Shown here in pieces: positions 56,108 through 64,000 of a stretch of DNA of 64,000 nucleotides. The first letter of the stretch is position 1; every line of letters starts with the position of its first letter. Made by a program: the position numbers and the translations under genes. Under the pieces are notes generated by a model. It was not told where the DNA came from. It saw only the letters and a program-made list of their open reading frames with translations, and made no database searches. Origin of the DNA: an uncultured Clostridium sp. (GTDB taxonomy: Bacteria; Bacillota; Clostridia; TANB77; CAG-508); assembly GCA_958422985.1 (NCBI GenBank), contig CATZPY010000001.1, forward strand, positions 1-64,000. The letters are read 5' to 3'.

Positions 56108-57049
56108 TTAGTTATCTTTTAATTTTTTATCTACAATTTTTTTCTCACCATCTTTTATAACTTCTGTAGCAGCACCTAAACCACTTAATGCTGCAGTTGC
56201 TTCGAAAGGAATAAATACTTTATTAGCATCACCTTTAGCAACTTCTTCAAGAGCTTCTAAAGATTTAATTTGAATAAGTTTTTCGTCTGGGTCAGCTTTT
56301 TTAATTGCTTCGTAAACCATTCTTACTTCTTCAGCTTTAGCTTCAGCTACTTTTCTAATTGCTTCGGCTTCACCGGCAGCTCTTCTTATTTGAGCTTCTT
56401 TGTCTGCTTCAGCTTCTAGTATAGCAGCAGCTTTCTTACCTTCAGCAAGTGTAATAGCAGATTGTCTTTCACCTTCAGATTGCAGAATTAAAGCTCTTTT
56501 ATTTCTTTCTGCATTCATTTGTTTTTCCATTGCATCCCTAATATCATCTGGTGGGTTAATATCTTTAATTTCTACTCTGTCAATTTTACAACCCCATTTA
56601 TCTGTTGCGTCATCTAAGATAGATCTTAATTTTTGATTTATTAAATCTCTAGAACTAAATGTTTCGTCTAAAGACATTTTACCTACGATATCACGAATTG
56701 TAGTGATTGCTAAATATTCAATACCTTTCTTTAAAGATTGAATTTCGTAAACAGCTTTTGCAGGGTCTGTTATTTGATAGAATACAACAGTATCTATTGT
56801 AATTGTAACGTTATCTTGTGTGATAACTCCTTGTGGTGGGATATCCATAGTTTGTTGTTTTAAACTAACAACACTACGAACATGGTCTACAAAAGGGAAT
56901 ATTACTGTAAGACCAGCATCTGCAACTTTATGAAATTTACCTAATCTTTCAATTATATAAACCTCAGATTGCTTAACTACTTTAATTGATTTATAAGCGA
57001 TTATAGCAACAAAAACTATTAAAACTAATAAAAATATAATTCCTCCCAT
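56108..57049 (-). CDS. SPFH/band-7 (stomatin-like) membrane protein
   Basis: A 313-residue protein of the QmcA/stomatin group. It has an N-terminal membrane segment (IIFLLVLIVFVAIIAY), the SPFH domain (VYIIERLGKFHKVADAGL; QTMDIPPQGVITQDNVTI), and a long Ala/Glu-rich coiled coil that drives oligomerisation. It is cotranscribed, 14 bp downstream, with an NfeD protein, the classic partner; together they organise membrane microdomains or regulate membrane proteases in the family. Confidence 0.93.
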   Translation of the reverse strand: MGGIIFLLVLIVFVAIIAYKSIKVVKQSEVYIIERLGKFHKVADAGLTVIFPFVDHVRSVVSLKQQTMDIPPQGVITQDNVTITIDTVVFYQITDPAKAVYEIQSLKKGIEYLAITTIRDIVGKMSLDETFSSRDLINQKLRSILDDATDKWGCKIDRVEIKDINPPDDIRDAMEKQMNAERNKRALILQSEGERQSAITLAEGKKAAAILEAEADKEAQIRRAAGEAEAIRKVAEAKAEEVRMVYEAIKKADPDEKLIQIKSLEALEEVAKGDANKVFIPFEATAALSGLGAATEVIKDGEKKIVDKKLKDN

Positions 57050-57063
57050 TTTTGATTCTCCTT

Positions 57064-57522
57064 CTATTTATTTTCTATTTTATTAGATGGTAATTTATAA
57101 TTACTTGCAACGCAAGCTTTTACACCATCTATACCAATAATTTCTACTTTAGAACCTTTTGGAATAGTTAAATTTGGGTCCATTGTTTTAGCAGACCAAA
57201 TTTCTCCATCTACACTAATTTGACCTGTAGAATTTAATAAAGAAATTTCTTCTGTTACAAGTGCCATTTTTCCAATAATTGCGTTAGAATTTGTTATAGT
57301 ATTATTACTTTTTACATATTTAGTAAGCAAAGGTCTTGTAAAAATAAGTAATAATATAGAAATTACTACAAATACTAAAACTTGAATAAATAAATTAGTT
57401 GTAATAAAACTAACCAGCATAGCTATAACTGCTGCTATTGCAAACCATAATAGTAAAAAACCAGATGTTAATATTTCACCTACAAATAGCACGCCAGCTA
57501 TTATTAACCAAACTAGCCACAT
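57064..57522 (-). CDS. NfeD-family membrane protein
   Basis: A 152-residue protein with membrane segments in the first 70 residues (WLVWLIIAGVLFVGEI, then WFAIAAVIAMLVSFI, then FVVISILLLIF) and a C-terminal OB-fold domain (GKMALVTEEI...SGQISVDGEIWSA). The start at 57522 follows AGGAGG; a start seven codons upstream precedes that site. It is the upstream partner of the SPFH gene. Confidence 0.92.
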   Translation of the reverse strand: MWLVWLIIAGVLFVGEILTSGFLLLWFAIAAVIAMLVSFITTNLFIQVLVFVVISILLLIFTRPLLTKYVKSNNTITNSNAIIGKMALVTEEISLLNSTGQISVDGEIWSAKTMDPNLTIPKGSKVEIIGIDGVKACVASNYKLPSNKIENK

Positions 57523-57688
57523 AAAGACTCCTCCTTTGCACAATTCATTAAAATTATACCATAAATACCCATAAAAGTAAAGAAAAACAAAATATTTATG
57601 TTAAGTATTAATATTTTTAAAAATTTTATTCACTAATTTATTATTTTATGATAATATAAGAAGGAATTTTATAATAAGGAGATTACAA

Positions 57689-59383
57689 ATGGCAAAAAGA
57701 ATGAAAGAAAAAAACGAAAGAAATAAAGGAAAAATAGTATTAAATATAATTATTGCATTAATATTTCTTGCGATAGTAGGTGGAGTATTTTACTTTTCTC
57801 CCAATTATATAAAAGAAGATTATGAAGGAAAAACTAAAATATTAATAAACAATAATAATGTTACATTAAAAATGAAGAATGATGTATATATAGATGAAAA
57901 CAATAATGTATTTATGTCTATATCAGATATAAAAAATTATTTTGACAAATATATAGAGTATGACAAAGAAGATGGCGATATTGTAACAACATCAGAAATA
58001 AATATAGCTAAATTAAGTACAGAGAATAAAACAATTACAATAAATGGAAAAGAGGAAGAACTTAATTCATCTGCTATAAAAAAAGGAGAAACAATTTATT
58101 TACCATTTTCAGAAATAAGTCAAAAGGTTTATGATGTAAATTTAGAATACATAAAAGACACAAACACAATTATTATAGATTCATTAGATAGAAAGCAAGA
58201 AACAGCAACTGTGAATAAAAATACAAAAATTAAATATAAACCACAAATTTTTTCTAGAACTTTGGATAAAATTAAAGAAAATGAAAAAGTAGTATTTATA
58301 GAAGAAAAAGAAGATTGGGCCAAAGTTAGAACTATAGATGGAATAATAGGATATATAAAAAAAGATAAACTAAATGATTTAGAAGTTGTACGAGAAGAAA
58401 AAAATTACATAAATAAAGTAGATGGAAAAATTAACTTAGTTTGGGATTACTATTCAGAATATGCTAATGCTCCAAATAGAAGAGACGAAAAAATGGCTGG
58501 AGTAAATGTTGTATCACCAGCATTCTTTTCTATTATGAAAGGAAGTAATGGAGAAATAAATGACAATGCAAAAGAAGAAGGAAAAGAATATATAAAATGG
58601 GCACATAATAATAAATATCAAATTTGGGCAATGTTTTCTAACAATTCATTAAAAGATACTACTTCACAAATATTAAATGATTACGAAAAAAGAGAGAACA
58701 TGATAGAAAACTTAATAGTTTTAGTAGAAAAATATGATATAGACGGTGTAAATGTAGACTTCGAAAATATGAATGAATCAGATAAAGATGTATATTCAAA
58801 ATTTTTAATAGAATTAGCTCCAAGATTAAAGAAAATGGGGAAAACACTATCTGTAGATGTAACAGCTCCAGATGGCTCTGCAACATGGTCTTTATGTTTT
58901 GACAGAGATGTAATTGCAGATGTTTCAGATTATGTAATATTTATGGCTTATGACCAATATGGTACAGGTTCTGGTAAAGCAGGTACAACAGCAGGATATA
59001 ATTGGGTGGAAGCAAATATTAAGAAATTTTTAGGACAAGAAGATGTACCACCAGAAAAAATAGTACTAGGAATACCATTATATATGAGAACATGGGAAGA
59101 AAAACGAGATGGTACATTTGTTCCAAATGTAGTAAACATGAACGATTTATTTGATGTTCTTCCAGAAAATCAAGTAGCAACATGGGATGAAGATTTAAAA
59201 CAATACTATGTAGAATACGAGAAAAAAGGTAAAAAATATAAAATGTGGATAGAAAATGAAAAATCCATAGGAGAAAAAATAAATTTAGCTAAAAAATATA
59301 ATTTAGCTGGAATAGCTTTTTGGGAAAAAGATAGAGAGCCAAATAATGAATTTTGGACATTTGTAAAAGAAGAGCTAAATTAG
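57689..59383 (+). CDS. Membrane-anchored GH18 protein with SH3-like domain
   Basis: A 564-residue protein with an N-terminal membrane segment (about 16-34), a copper-amine-oxidase-N-like stalk domain (about 45-165), an SH3-like domain (KWKV-type, about 185-240) and a GH18 barrel. The catalytic motif is DGVNVDFEN, with Asp352 and Glu359. This is the layout of the YaaH-like spore-peptidoglycan or cell-wall glycosidases. Extracytoplasmic by its anchor. AAGGAG precedes the ATG. Its true substrate is inferred. Confidence 0.88.
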   Translation: MAKRMKEKNERNKGKIVLNIIIALIFLAIVGGVFYFSPNYIKEDYEGKTKILINNNNVTLKMKNDVYIDENNNVFMSISDIKNYFDKYIEYDKEDGDIVTTSEINIAKLSTENKTITINGKEEELNSSAIKKGETIYLPFSEISQKVYDVNLEYIKDTNTIIIDSLDRKQETATVNKNTKIKYKPQIFSRTLDKIKENEKVVFIEEKEDWAKVRTIDGIIGYIKKDKLNDLEVVREEKNYINKVDGKINLVWDYYSEYANAPNRRDEKMAGVNVVSPAFFSIMKGSNGEINDNAKEEGKEYIKWAHNNKYQIWAMFSNNSLKDTTSQILNDYEKRENMIENLIVLVEKYDIDGVNVDFENMNESDKDVYSKFLIELAPRLKKMGKTLSVDVTAPDGSATWSLCFDRDVIADVSDYVIFMAYDQYGTGSGKAGTTAGYNWVEANIKKFLGQEDVPPEKIVLGIPLYMRTWEEKRDGTFVPNVVNMNDLFDVLPENQVATWDEDLKQYYVEYEKKGKKYKMWIENEKSIGEKINLAKKYNLAGIAFWEKDREPNNEFWTFVKEELN

Positions 59384-59446
59384 TAATTAATAATTTATTA
59401 GCCCAATAGCATTTTTTAAATGAAAAATTAAATTAACAAGTAATAT

Positions 59447-59484
59447 AAAATCACTTTATTCATATAAATGAGTAAGGTGATTTT
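59447..59484 (+). promoter_or_regulatory. 17-bp hairpin burying the ribosome-binding site of the gene at 59485
   Basis: AAAATCACTTTATTCAT (59447-59463), loop ATAA, ATGAGTAAGGTGATTTT (59468-59484). The two arms are fully complementary with two G-U pairs. The right arm contains the Shine-Dalgarno AAGGTGA and ends exactly at the ATG. Translation should be shut off unless the stem opens. Confidence 0.75.
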
Positions 59485-60324
59485 ATGGTTGGATATATAA
59501 AAACAAGAAATGAAAAGAATATAATTAAAAAAATACTAAATAAAATAGAAATAGATGAATATGAAAATGGAAAGAAATATACGATTCCTAAATTTAATAA
59601 AAAATTATTGGAAAAGCTTAAAGAAGATAATATAAAAAATATTGTAGTTGCTAAAAAAGATAAGGAAAATATAGAATTTTTAAATAATATATATTCAAAT
59701 AACATGAATATAATAGATGGAAGAAAATTATTTAAACACTTAATTCCAGAAATAATAGAATATCTATCGAAGGTATGTAAAATCAACATAAAGGATATGC
59801 AAATAACAATACTTGCAAATGATTATTCACAAGTCAATATATTTTATATAAATGAATTAATTACAGAAGTAAAAAGCGTAAATATTGTTACAAATAATAT
59901 TAATAGGTTTAAACAATTTGCAGATAAGTTATATAATAAAGAAGCTATAGTAGTTCCTGTAATGAACAATAAAAATAAAAGTTTATTAAATAAAAAAATA
60001 ATATTAAATATAGATTTTTCAGAAGAACAATTAAGAAAATATAAGATGAATAGAAAAGCTATTGTAATAAATATAGAAAACAATATAAAAAGCTTTAACA
60101 GAACTTTTACAGGAATAAATATAAATAACTATAAACTTATTTCTAAAAAAGAAGAAAGTGAATTTGAAGAAAATGAAATTTATGAATCATATATTATAAT
60201 GCATAAAATACAAGATATAAGGAAAATAATAATTAAAAAAAATTTACAAATAGAAAGTTTTATAGGAAACAGAGGAAAAATAGATATTAGTGAATATGAC
60301 TTAAACACTAAAAGTAAAATATAA
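59485..60324 (+). CDS. Protein of unknown function (279 residues)
   Basis: Not recognised. The protein is soluble, very Lys/Asn/Ile-rich, with alternating strand-helix segments (NIKNIVVAKKDKENIEFLNNI, QITILANDYSQVNIFYIN) that suggest a Rossmann-like fold. No catalytic motif is evident. The start is ATG 59485; its AAGGTGA site is fully inside a 17-bp hairpin. It stands alone between the GH18 gene and greA. Confidence 0.75.
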   Translation: MVGYIKTRNEKNIIKKILNKIEIDEYENGKKYTIPKFNKKLLEKLKEDNIKNIVVAKKDKENIEFLNNIYSNNMNIIDGRKLFKHLIPEIIEYLSKVCKINIKDMQITILANDYSQVNIFYINELITEVKSVNIVTNNINRFKQFADKLYNKEAIVVPVMNNKNKSLLNKKIILNIDFSEEQLRKYKMNRKAIVINIENNIKSFNRTFTGININNYKLISKKEESEFEENEIYESYIIMHKIQDIRKIIIKKNLQIESFIGNRGKIDISEYDLNTKSKI

Positions 60325-60383
60325 TTTGTAAAATTAACATTAATTGTGTTGATGAATATAAATAAAAAAATAAGAAACAATAC

Positions 60384-60415
60384 TTGACAAAAGGTAAATA
60401 TTGGCTTAATATAAT
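60384..60415 (+). promoter_or_regulatory. Promoter of greA
   Basis: TTGACA (60384-60389) with TATAAT at 60410-60415 (20 bp) or TAATAT at 60407 (17 bp). The -35 is strong and the -10 ambiguous. Confidence 0.65.
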
Positions 60416-60447
60416 GCAGTAATAAATTATTCAGGAGGGATGACAGA

Positions 60448-60933
60448 ATGGGAGATAACAACAAGGAAATTCTACTAACAGAAGAAGGATATAAAAAAAT
60501 GGAAGCTGAACTAGAAAAGCTAAAAACAGAAACTAGATCAGAAATAGCAGAAAGAATAAAAGTAGCTTTAGGTTTTGGAGATCTTTCAGAAAATTCAGAA
60601 TATGATGAAGCAAAAAATGCACAAGCGGCAAATGAAGATAAAATAGCAGAATTAGAAGCAAAATTAAGATTTGCAAAAATTATAGATGATTCAGAAATAG
60701 ATACAAAAAAAGTACAAATAGGAAATACTGTAAAAGTTCTAGATATGGAATTTGACGAAGAAGTTGAATATACAATAGTTGGAACAACAGAGGCAGATAT
60801 TACACAAAACAAAATATCTAATGAATCTCCTATAGGTTCAGCTTTATTAGGAGCAAAGAAAAACGAAATAGTAGAAGTTCAAGTACCAGCTGGTATAAGC
60901 AAATATAAGGTACTATCTATAACAAAAGTATAA
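60448..60933 (+). CDS. greA: Transcription elongation factor GreA
   Basis: Stimulates RNA polymerase to cleave backtracked RNA. The 161-residue protein has an N-terminal coiled coil ([19 protein letters not shown]) with the acidic tip [16 protein letters not shown], and the C-terminal FKBP-like domain ([20 protein letters not shown]). AGGAGGG precedes the ATG. Monocistronic, with a repeat-derived terminator. Confidence 0.97.
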   Translation: MGDNNKEILLTEEGYKKMEAELEKLKTETRSEIAERIKVALGFGDLSENSEYDEAKNAQAANEDKIAELEAKLRFAKIIDDSEIDTKKVQIGNTVKVLDMEFDEEVEYTIVGTTEADITQNKISNESPIGSALLGAKKNEIVEVQVPAGISKYKVLSITKV

Positions 60934-60979
60934 TAAAAAATTTTAATACAAAGCGAAATTTTAGTATTAAAGAATTATT

Positions 60980-61038
60980 GCATACATAAGATTTTCTTAA
61001 AATTTAAATTTGGTAGAAAATCCTAGTATGCTTTTTTT
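60980..61038 (+). terminator. greA terminator / dispersed repeat copy C
   Basis: GCATAC..AAGATTTTCT (60980-60996) pairs with AGAAAATCCTAGTATGC (61015-61031), then TTTTTTT. The loop TAAAATTTAAATTTGGT resembles copies A and B. A degenerate fourth stem, GTGCATTAGAA...AAGCTAAGACGTGC and a T-run, follows (about 61058-61106). Confidence 0.82.
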
Positions 61039-61108
61039 CTGCACAAAAGAATTATTATGTGCATTAGAATTTTTATTAATTTGAAAAGCTAAGACGTGCT
61101 TTTTTGTA

Positions 61109-61140
61109 TCGTGATTTTTAGGACTGTCCCAAAATCCCGA
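61109..61140. repeat. REP-like palindrome, copy 5
   Basis: TCGTGATTTTTAGGAC followed by TGTCCCAAAATCCCGA, a near-complete inverted repeat of the same family as copy 2. It lies between greA and the small membrane gene at 61244. Confidence 0.6.
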
Positions 61141-61243
61141 TATTATATTGAAAAAAGTGTAATAATTATGGTAAAATATATCCTAAATGAAGCATATTTT
61201 TTTACATTCCAACATATAAATATAATAAAGGGGTGTATATAAT

Positions 61244-61405
61244 ATGGAATATGCAAAAGATGAAATTTTTACTATAGAATACAATAATAAGAAGAAAAGA
61301 AATAATAATAATATTTTAGGGTTATTATTTTCTATATGTGGAATATTTTGTATAGCTAATATAATAGCTATATATAATTTTTTTAAAATAGTATCAAATA
61401 TGTAA
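61244..61405 (+). CDS. Small single-helix membrane protein (53 residues)
   Basis: A 53-residue protein with AAAGGGGTG eight bases before its ATG. An N-terminal acidic then Lys/Asn-rich cytosolic part (EYNNKKKRNNNN) precedes one membrane segment (ILGLLFSICGIFCIANIIAIY) and a short tail. Function unknown. It lies 13 bp before the methyltransferase at 61419 and is probably co-transcribed. Confidence 0.7.
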   Translation: MEYAKDEIFTIEYNNKKKRNNNNILGLLFSICGIFCIANIIAIYNFFKIVSNM

Positions 61406-61418
61406 TTGGAGATGGAAT

Positions 61419-62285
61419 ATGAAAATAGCAAATAATTGGAAAGACTATGAAATATTAGACATGGCAAATGGAGAAAAATTAGAAAGATGGGGAGATATAT
61501 ATTTAGTAAGACCAGACCCACAAATAATATGGAAAGAAAAAAATTTTAAGAATAAATGGAATAATGTACATGGAATATATAGCAGAAGTAACACCGGTGG
61601 TGGCAATTGGAAATTCCAAAAGAAAGTTCCACAAAACTGGCAAATAAAATATAAAAATTTAACATTCAATATAAAGCCAATGGGATTTAAACATACAGGA
61701 CTTTTTCCTGAACAAGCAGTTAACTGGGATTGGATGATTAATAAGATACAAAGCTGTAAAAGAGATATAAAAGTATTAAATTTATTTGCATATACAGGAG
61801 GAGCAACTGTAGCATGCCTTTCTGCAGGAGCGTCTGTATGTCATGTAGATAGTTCTAAAGGAATGGTAGCGTGGTCAAAAGAAAATGTTAATTCATCTGG
61901 ATTAAAAGAAAGACCAGTTCGTTATATAGTTGATGATGTAGAAAAATTTGTAAATAGAGAAATAAGAAGAGGCAATAAATATGATGCAATTATTATGGAT
62001 CCACCTTCATATGGTAGAGGAACAAAAGGAGAAGTATGGAGATTTGAAGAAGATATTGCAGATTTAGTTAAATTATGTACTAAAGTATTGTCGGACAAGC
62101 CTTTATTTTTCTTAATAAATTCTTATACTACTGGTATTTCTGCAAAAGTATTAGAAAACATATTAAGAATAAATATAAAAAATAATGGAAGTTTTGAAGC
62201 TGGTGAAATAGGATTGCCTATGACAAATTCTAAACTTGTACTTCCTTGTGGAATATATGGTAGATGGGAGGAAAATAATGCTTAA
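61419..62285 (+). CDS. Class I SAM-dependent RNA methyltransferase (RlmI/RlmK-like)
   Basis: A 288-residue protein probably modifying 23S rRNA. The Rossmann SAM motif is VLNLFAYTGGATVACLSAGA, then an acidic VCHVDSSKGMVAWSKEN, and the DPPSYGRG catalytic loop. The N-terminal PUA-like part of full RlmI is missing or very short. AATTGGAGA precedes the ATG. Its 3' end overlaps the pseudouridine synthase start by 8 bases, so the two are coupled. Confidence 0.88.
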   Translation: MKIANNWKDYEILDMANGEKLERWGDIYLVRPDPQIIWKEKNFKNKWNNVHGIYSRSNTGGGNWKFQKKVPQNWQIKYKNLTFNIKPMGFKHTGLFPEQAVNWDWMINKIQSCKRDIKVLNLFAYTGGATVACLSAGASVCHVDSSKGMVAWSKENVNSSGLKERPVRYIVDDVEKFVNREIRRGNKYDAIIMDPPSYGRGTKGEVWRFEEDIADLVKLCTKVLSDKPLFFLINSYTTGISAKVLENILRINIKNNGSFEAGEIGLPMTNSKLVLPCGIYGRWEENNA

Positions 62286-62958
62286 TGTATTATATGAAGA
62301 TAATCACATTATTGTCGTAGTTAAAGAACCTGGAATTCCATCACAGGAAGACAAAACTAAAGATGAAGATATGCTTACTATTATAAAAAAGTATTTAAAA
62401 GACAAATATAATAAGCCAGGAAATGTTTATTTAGGACTAGTTCATAGGTTAGATAGAAATGTTGGAGGAGTTATGGTATTTGCTAAAACTTCTAAAGCGG
62501 CTTCTAGATTAAGTGAACAGATTAGAAATAAACAAGTTAAGAAAAAATATATTGCTGTAATAAAAGGAAAAATGGAGCAACCTAAAGGAGAAATGAAAGA
62601 TTACTTAAAAAAGGATGAAAAAAATAATAAATCTTTTGTTTCAAATGAAAATAGAAAAAATGCTAAGTTAGCAGAACTAGAGTATGAAACTTTAAAATAT
62701 GATGAAAAAATAAATATGAGTTTAGTAAAAATTAATTTAAAAACAGGAAGACATCATCAAATAAGAGTACAGTTTTCTAGTAGAGGTCATAGTTTATGCG
62801 GGGATACTAAATATGGAACAAGAAGTAGGAGTAAGCAGTTAGCCTTATGGTCATATAAATTAAGTTTTTATCATCCTGTAACAAAAGAAAAGTTGCAATT
62901 TAAATATTTGCCTAATTGTAATGGAGTATGGGATATATTAAAAGATATACATATATAG
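62278..62958 (+). CDS. RluA-family pseudouridine synthase
   Basis: Isomerises specific uridines in rRNA or tRNA. The 226-residue protein starts LNVLYEDNHIIVVVKEPGI and has the catalytic motif LVHRLDRNVGGVMVFAK, with Asp, and the C-terminal LKTGRHHQIRVQFSS and GDTKYG. The S4 domain of some members is absent. The start is ATG 62278 behind GGGAGG; an upstream in-frame start overlaps the methyltransferase. Target not determinable. Confidence 0.93.
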   Translation: MLNVLYEDNHIIVVVKEPGIPSQEDKTKDEDMLTIIKKYLKDKYNKPGNVYLGLVHRLDRNVGGVMVFAKTSKAASRLSEQIRNKQVKKKYIAVIKGKMEQPKGEMKDYLKKDEKNNKSFVSNENRKNAKLAELEYETLKYDEKINMSLVKINLKTGRHHQIRVQFSSRGHSLCGDTKYGTRSRSKQLALWSYKLSFYHPVTKEKLQFKYLPNCNGVWDILKDIHI

Positions 62959-62960
62959 TA

Positions 62961-62990
62961 AAAAAGTTCAATTTATAATTGAACTTTTTT
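62961..62990 (+). terminator. Terminator of the RNA-modification pair
   Basis: AAAAAGTTCAATT, loop TAT, AATTGAACTTTTTT. A perfect 13-bp stem, usable in both directions. Confidence 0.9.
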
Positions 62991-63110
62991 ATATATTTCA
63001 ATAAAGAACAATAAAGTTAAACTATAGTTCTATTGGCGAAATATGGTTTTATATATGTAAAAAATAATAACAATTATTCACAAGCAAAACATATCATTTC
63101 ACCAAACAAA

Positions 63111-63140
63111 TGAACAAAAATAATAAAAAGAGATTATAAT
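63111..63140 (+). promoter_or_regulatory. Probable promoter of agrBD
   Basis: TATAAT at 63135-63140, with TGAACA (63111-63116) as a weak -35 at 18 bp. No AgrA-type direct repeat is clear. Confidence 0.45.
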
Positions 63141-63174
63141 AAAGACAGATCAACGAAAGAAATGAGGGATAAAT

Positions 63175-63780
63175 GTGATACAAACAATTTGTGATTCATT
63201 AGCACGTAAGATAACAGAATCTGTTAATGGATATGATGAAAGTAGAATAGAAGAAATTAGCTTTGGTCTACAATTACTAATTGGTGAAATACCTAAGTTT
63301 TTTATTACATTTATTTTAGCATGGCTACTTAATATAATTGATTTAACCATAATTTCTTTTATGATAATTTTACCATACAGAATGTTTTCTGGAGGATTTC
63401 ATTTAAATACACATTTAGGATGTATTATAGCAACAAACACAATGTATATTGGAAGTGCATATTTAGCTAAAATATTATATTTTAGTGATAGTGTTAAATT
63501 TATTATGATAGCTATTACTTTTATATTTAGTTTTGCAATGATTTATAAATATGCACCTGCAGATACAGAAAATGTTCCAGTATTACAAAAGAAAGAGAGA
63601 AGAAAACGAAAGATATGGTCATTTATAATTGCAGGTACTGAGCTTGCAATTGCAGTAATTACACCGTATAGAGTAATTTCTAATATGATAATTATAGGAA
63701 TTTTAATTCAAACATTAACAATAACTAAATTAGCATATAGAATTACAAAAAATAAGTATGGTTATGAAGTGTATGGATAG
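63175..63780 (+). CDS. agrB: AgrB-family autoinducer-processing membrane peptidase
   Basis: Cuts and cyclises the AgrD peptide precursor for quorum sensing. The 201-residue protein has about six hydrophobic segments and the AgrB active-site pair His76 and Cys83 (GGFHLNTHLGC, spaced seven as in the family). It starts at GTG 63175 (no closer ATG in frame; GAGGGAT upstream). The C-terminus ends with the basic VISNMIIIGILIQTLTITKLAY part. agrD follows 54 bp later. The sensor kinase and regulator would lie beyond the window. Confidence 0.9.
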   Translation: MIQTICDSLARKITESVNGYDESRIEEISFGLQLLIGEIPKFFITFILAWLLNIIDLTIISFMIILPYRMFSGGFHLNTHLGCIIATNTMYIGSAYLAKILYFSDSVKFIMIAITFIFSFAMIYKYAPADTENVPVLQKKERRKRKIWSFIIAGTELAIAVITPYRVISNMIIIGILIQTLTITKLAYRITKNKYGYEVYG

Positions 63781-63784
63781 TAAC

Positions 63785-63800
63785 CGAGGACTTAGCCTCG
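63785..63800 (+). repeat. Small hairpin between agrB and agrD
   Basis: CGAGG, loop ACTTAG, CCTCG, directly after the agrB stop. It could modify the agrB:agrD ratio. Confidence 0.5.
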
Positions 63801-63834
63801 TACTATATAAAGAAAATAAAGGGGGAAGATGGAA

Positions 63835-63954
63835 ATGTTAAAAATGTTAGCAAAATTAGCAGAAAAGTATGCAAAATCATCTAACACAGCATGTTTTGTT
63901 TTAGGAATATTACATCAACCAAAAATGCCTGCTAATATGATAAGAAAAGACTAA
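63835..63954 (+). CDS. agrD: AgrD-like cyclic peptide precursor
   Basis: A 39-residue autoinducer precursor. It has an amphipathic N-terminal helix (MLKMLAKLAEKYAKSS), then the Cys20-containing core ACFVLGIL, then HQPKMPANMIRKD, the charged C-terminal tail with the P-x-x-P pattern recognised by AgrB. GGGGGAAG precedes the ATG; an in-frame ATG two codons upstream is too close to that site. Between Cys and HQPK lie six residues (FVLGIL), two more than in the C. perfringens type (CLWFT-HQPEEP). The predicted ring is therefore 5 residues or, with cleavage before HQP, 7. Confidence 0.88.
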   Translation: MLKMLAKLAEKYAKSSNTACFVLGILHQPKMPANMIRKD

Positions 63955-64000
63955 AAACAATCAACATCCAAATTAAACAACAAAAAAATAAAAAATAAAG

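Overview
This window is a stretch of chromosome from a very AT-rich, low-GC Gram-positive bacterium, best read as a member of the Clostridia (Bacillota). The evidence is the gene content and order. There is a complete S10-spc-alpha ribosomal protein supercluster, a glmS ribozyme, a CIRCE operator on groESL, BofA- and YaaL-like proteins, SepF and DivIVA, the c-di-AMP synthase DisA next to RadA, and an agrBD quorum-sensing pair. Codon use is strongly A/T-biased throughout. There are no rRNA or tRNA genes, CRISPR arrays, prophage or complete insertion sequences. An uncultured gut lineage is plausible but is inference.

Layout. Positions 1-5.7 kb hold the 3' part of mfd, a SpoU-type RNA methyltransferase, a convergent DUF4364-like regulator, a membrane-anchored J-domain protein and L-lactate dehydrogenase. 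Positions 5.8-22.5 kb hold the ribosomal supercluster (rpsJ to rplQ, with secY, adk, map, infA and rpoA). It starts from a strong promoter with a leader of about 320 nt that contains a terminator-like hairpin. No rpmD (L30) lies between rpsE and rplO, rplQ carries an insertion, and several intergenic gaps hold long hairpins or repeats. Positions 22.6-36.5 kb hold a divergent Na+/Ca2+-exchanger-like membrane protein, yaaL, bofA, glmS with its ribozyme, uvrC, deoD, pyrG (shifted out of frame at its very end), groESL and a C39-peptidase-like protein. Positions 36.5-46.2 kb hold two unlisted 40-residue Cys-rich membrane micro-proteins, mutL-miaA, a HlyD-like protein without a recognisable start codon, sepF, divIVA, rsmD and ftsK/spoIIIE. 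Positions 46.2-63 kb hold a coiled-coil protein of unknown function, a beta-CASP nuclease, a GH15 enzyme, radA-disA, a cyclophilin, a cysteine desulfurase, SPFH/NfeD proteins, a GH18 enzyme, greA, and RNA-modification enzymes. Positions 63.1-64 kb hold agrB and agrD; the sensor and regulator genes, if present, lie beyond the window.

Most of the window is core housekeeping. The observations most worth following up are the agrD precursor with a longer than usual Cys-to-HQPK segment, the paired Cys-rich micro-proteins, the candidate cis-regulatory RNA in front of rpsJ, the rplN-rplX tandem hairpin repeats with a compensatory base change, a 17-bp hairpin that buries the Shine-Dalgarno of the gene at 59485, and two families of dispersed palindromic repeats beside terminators.
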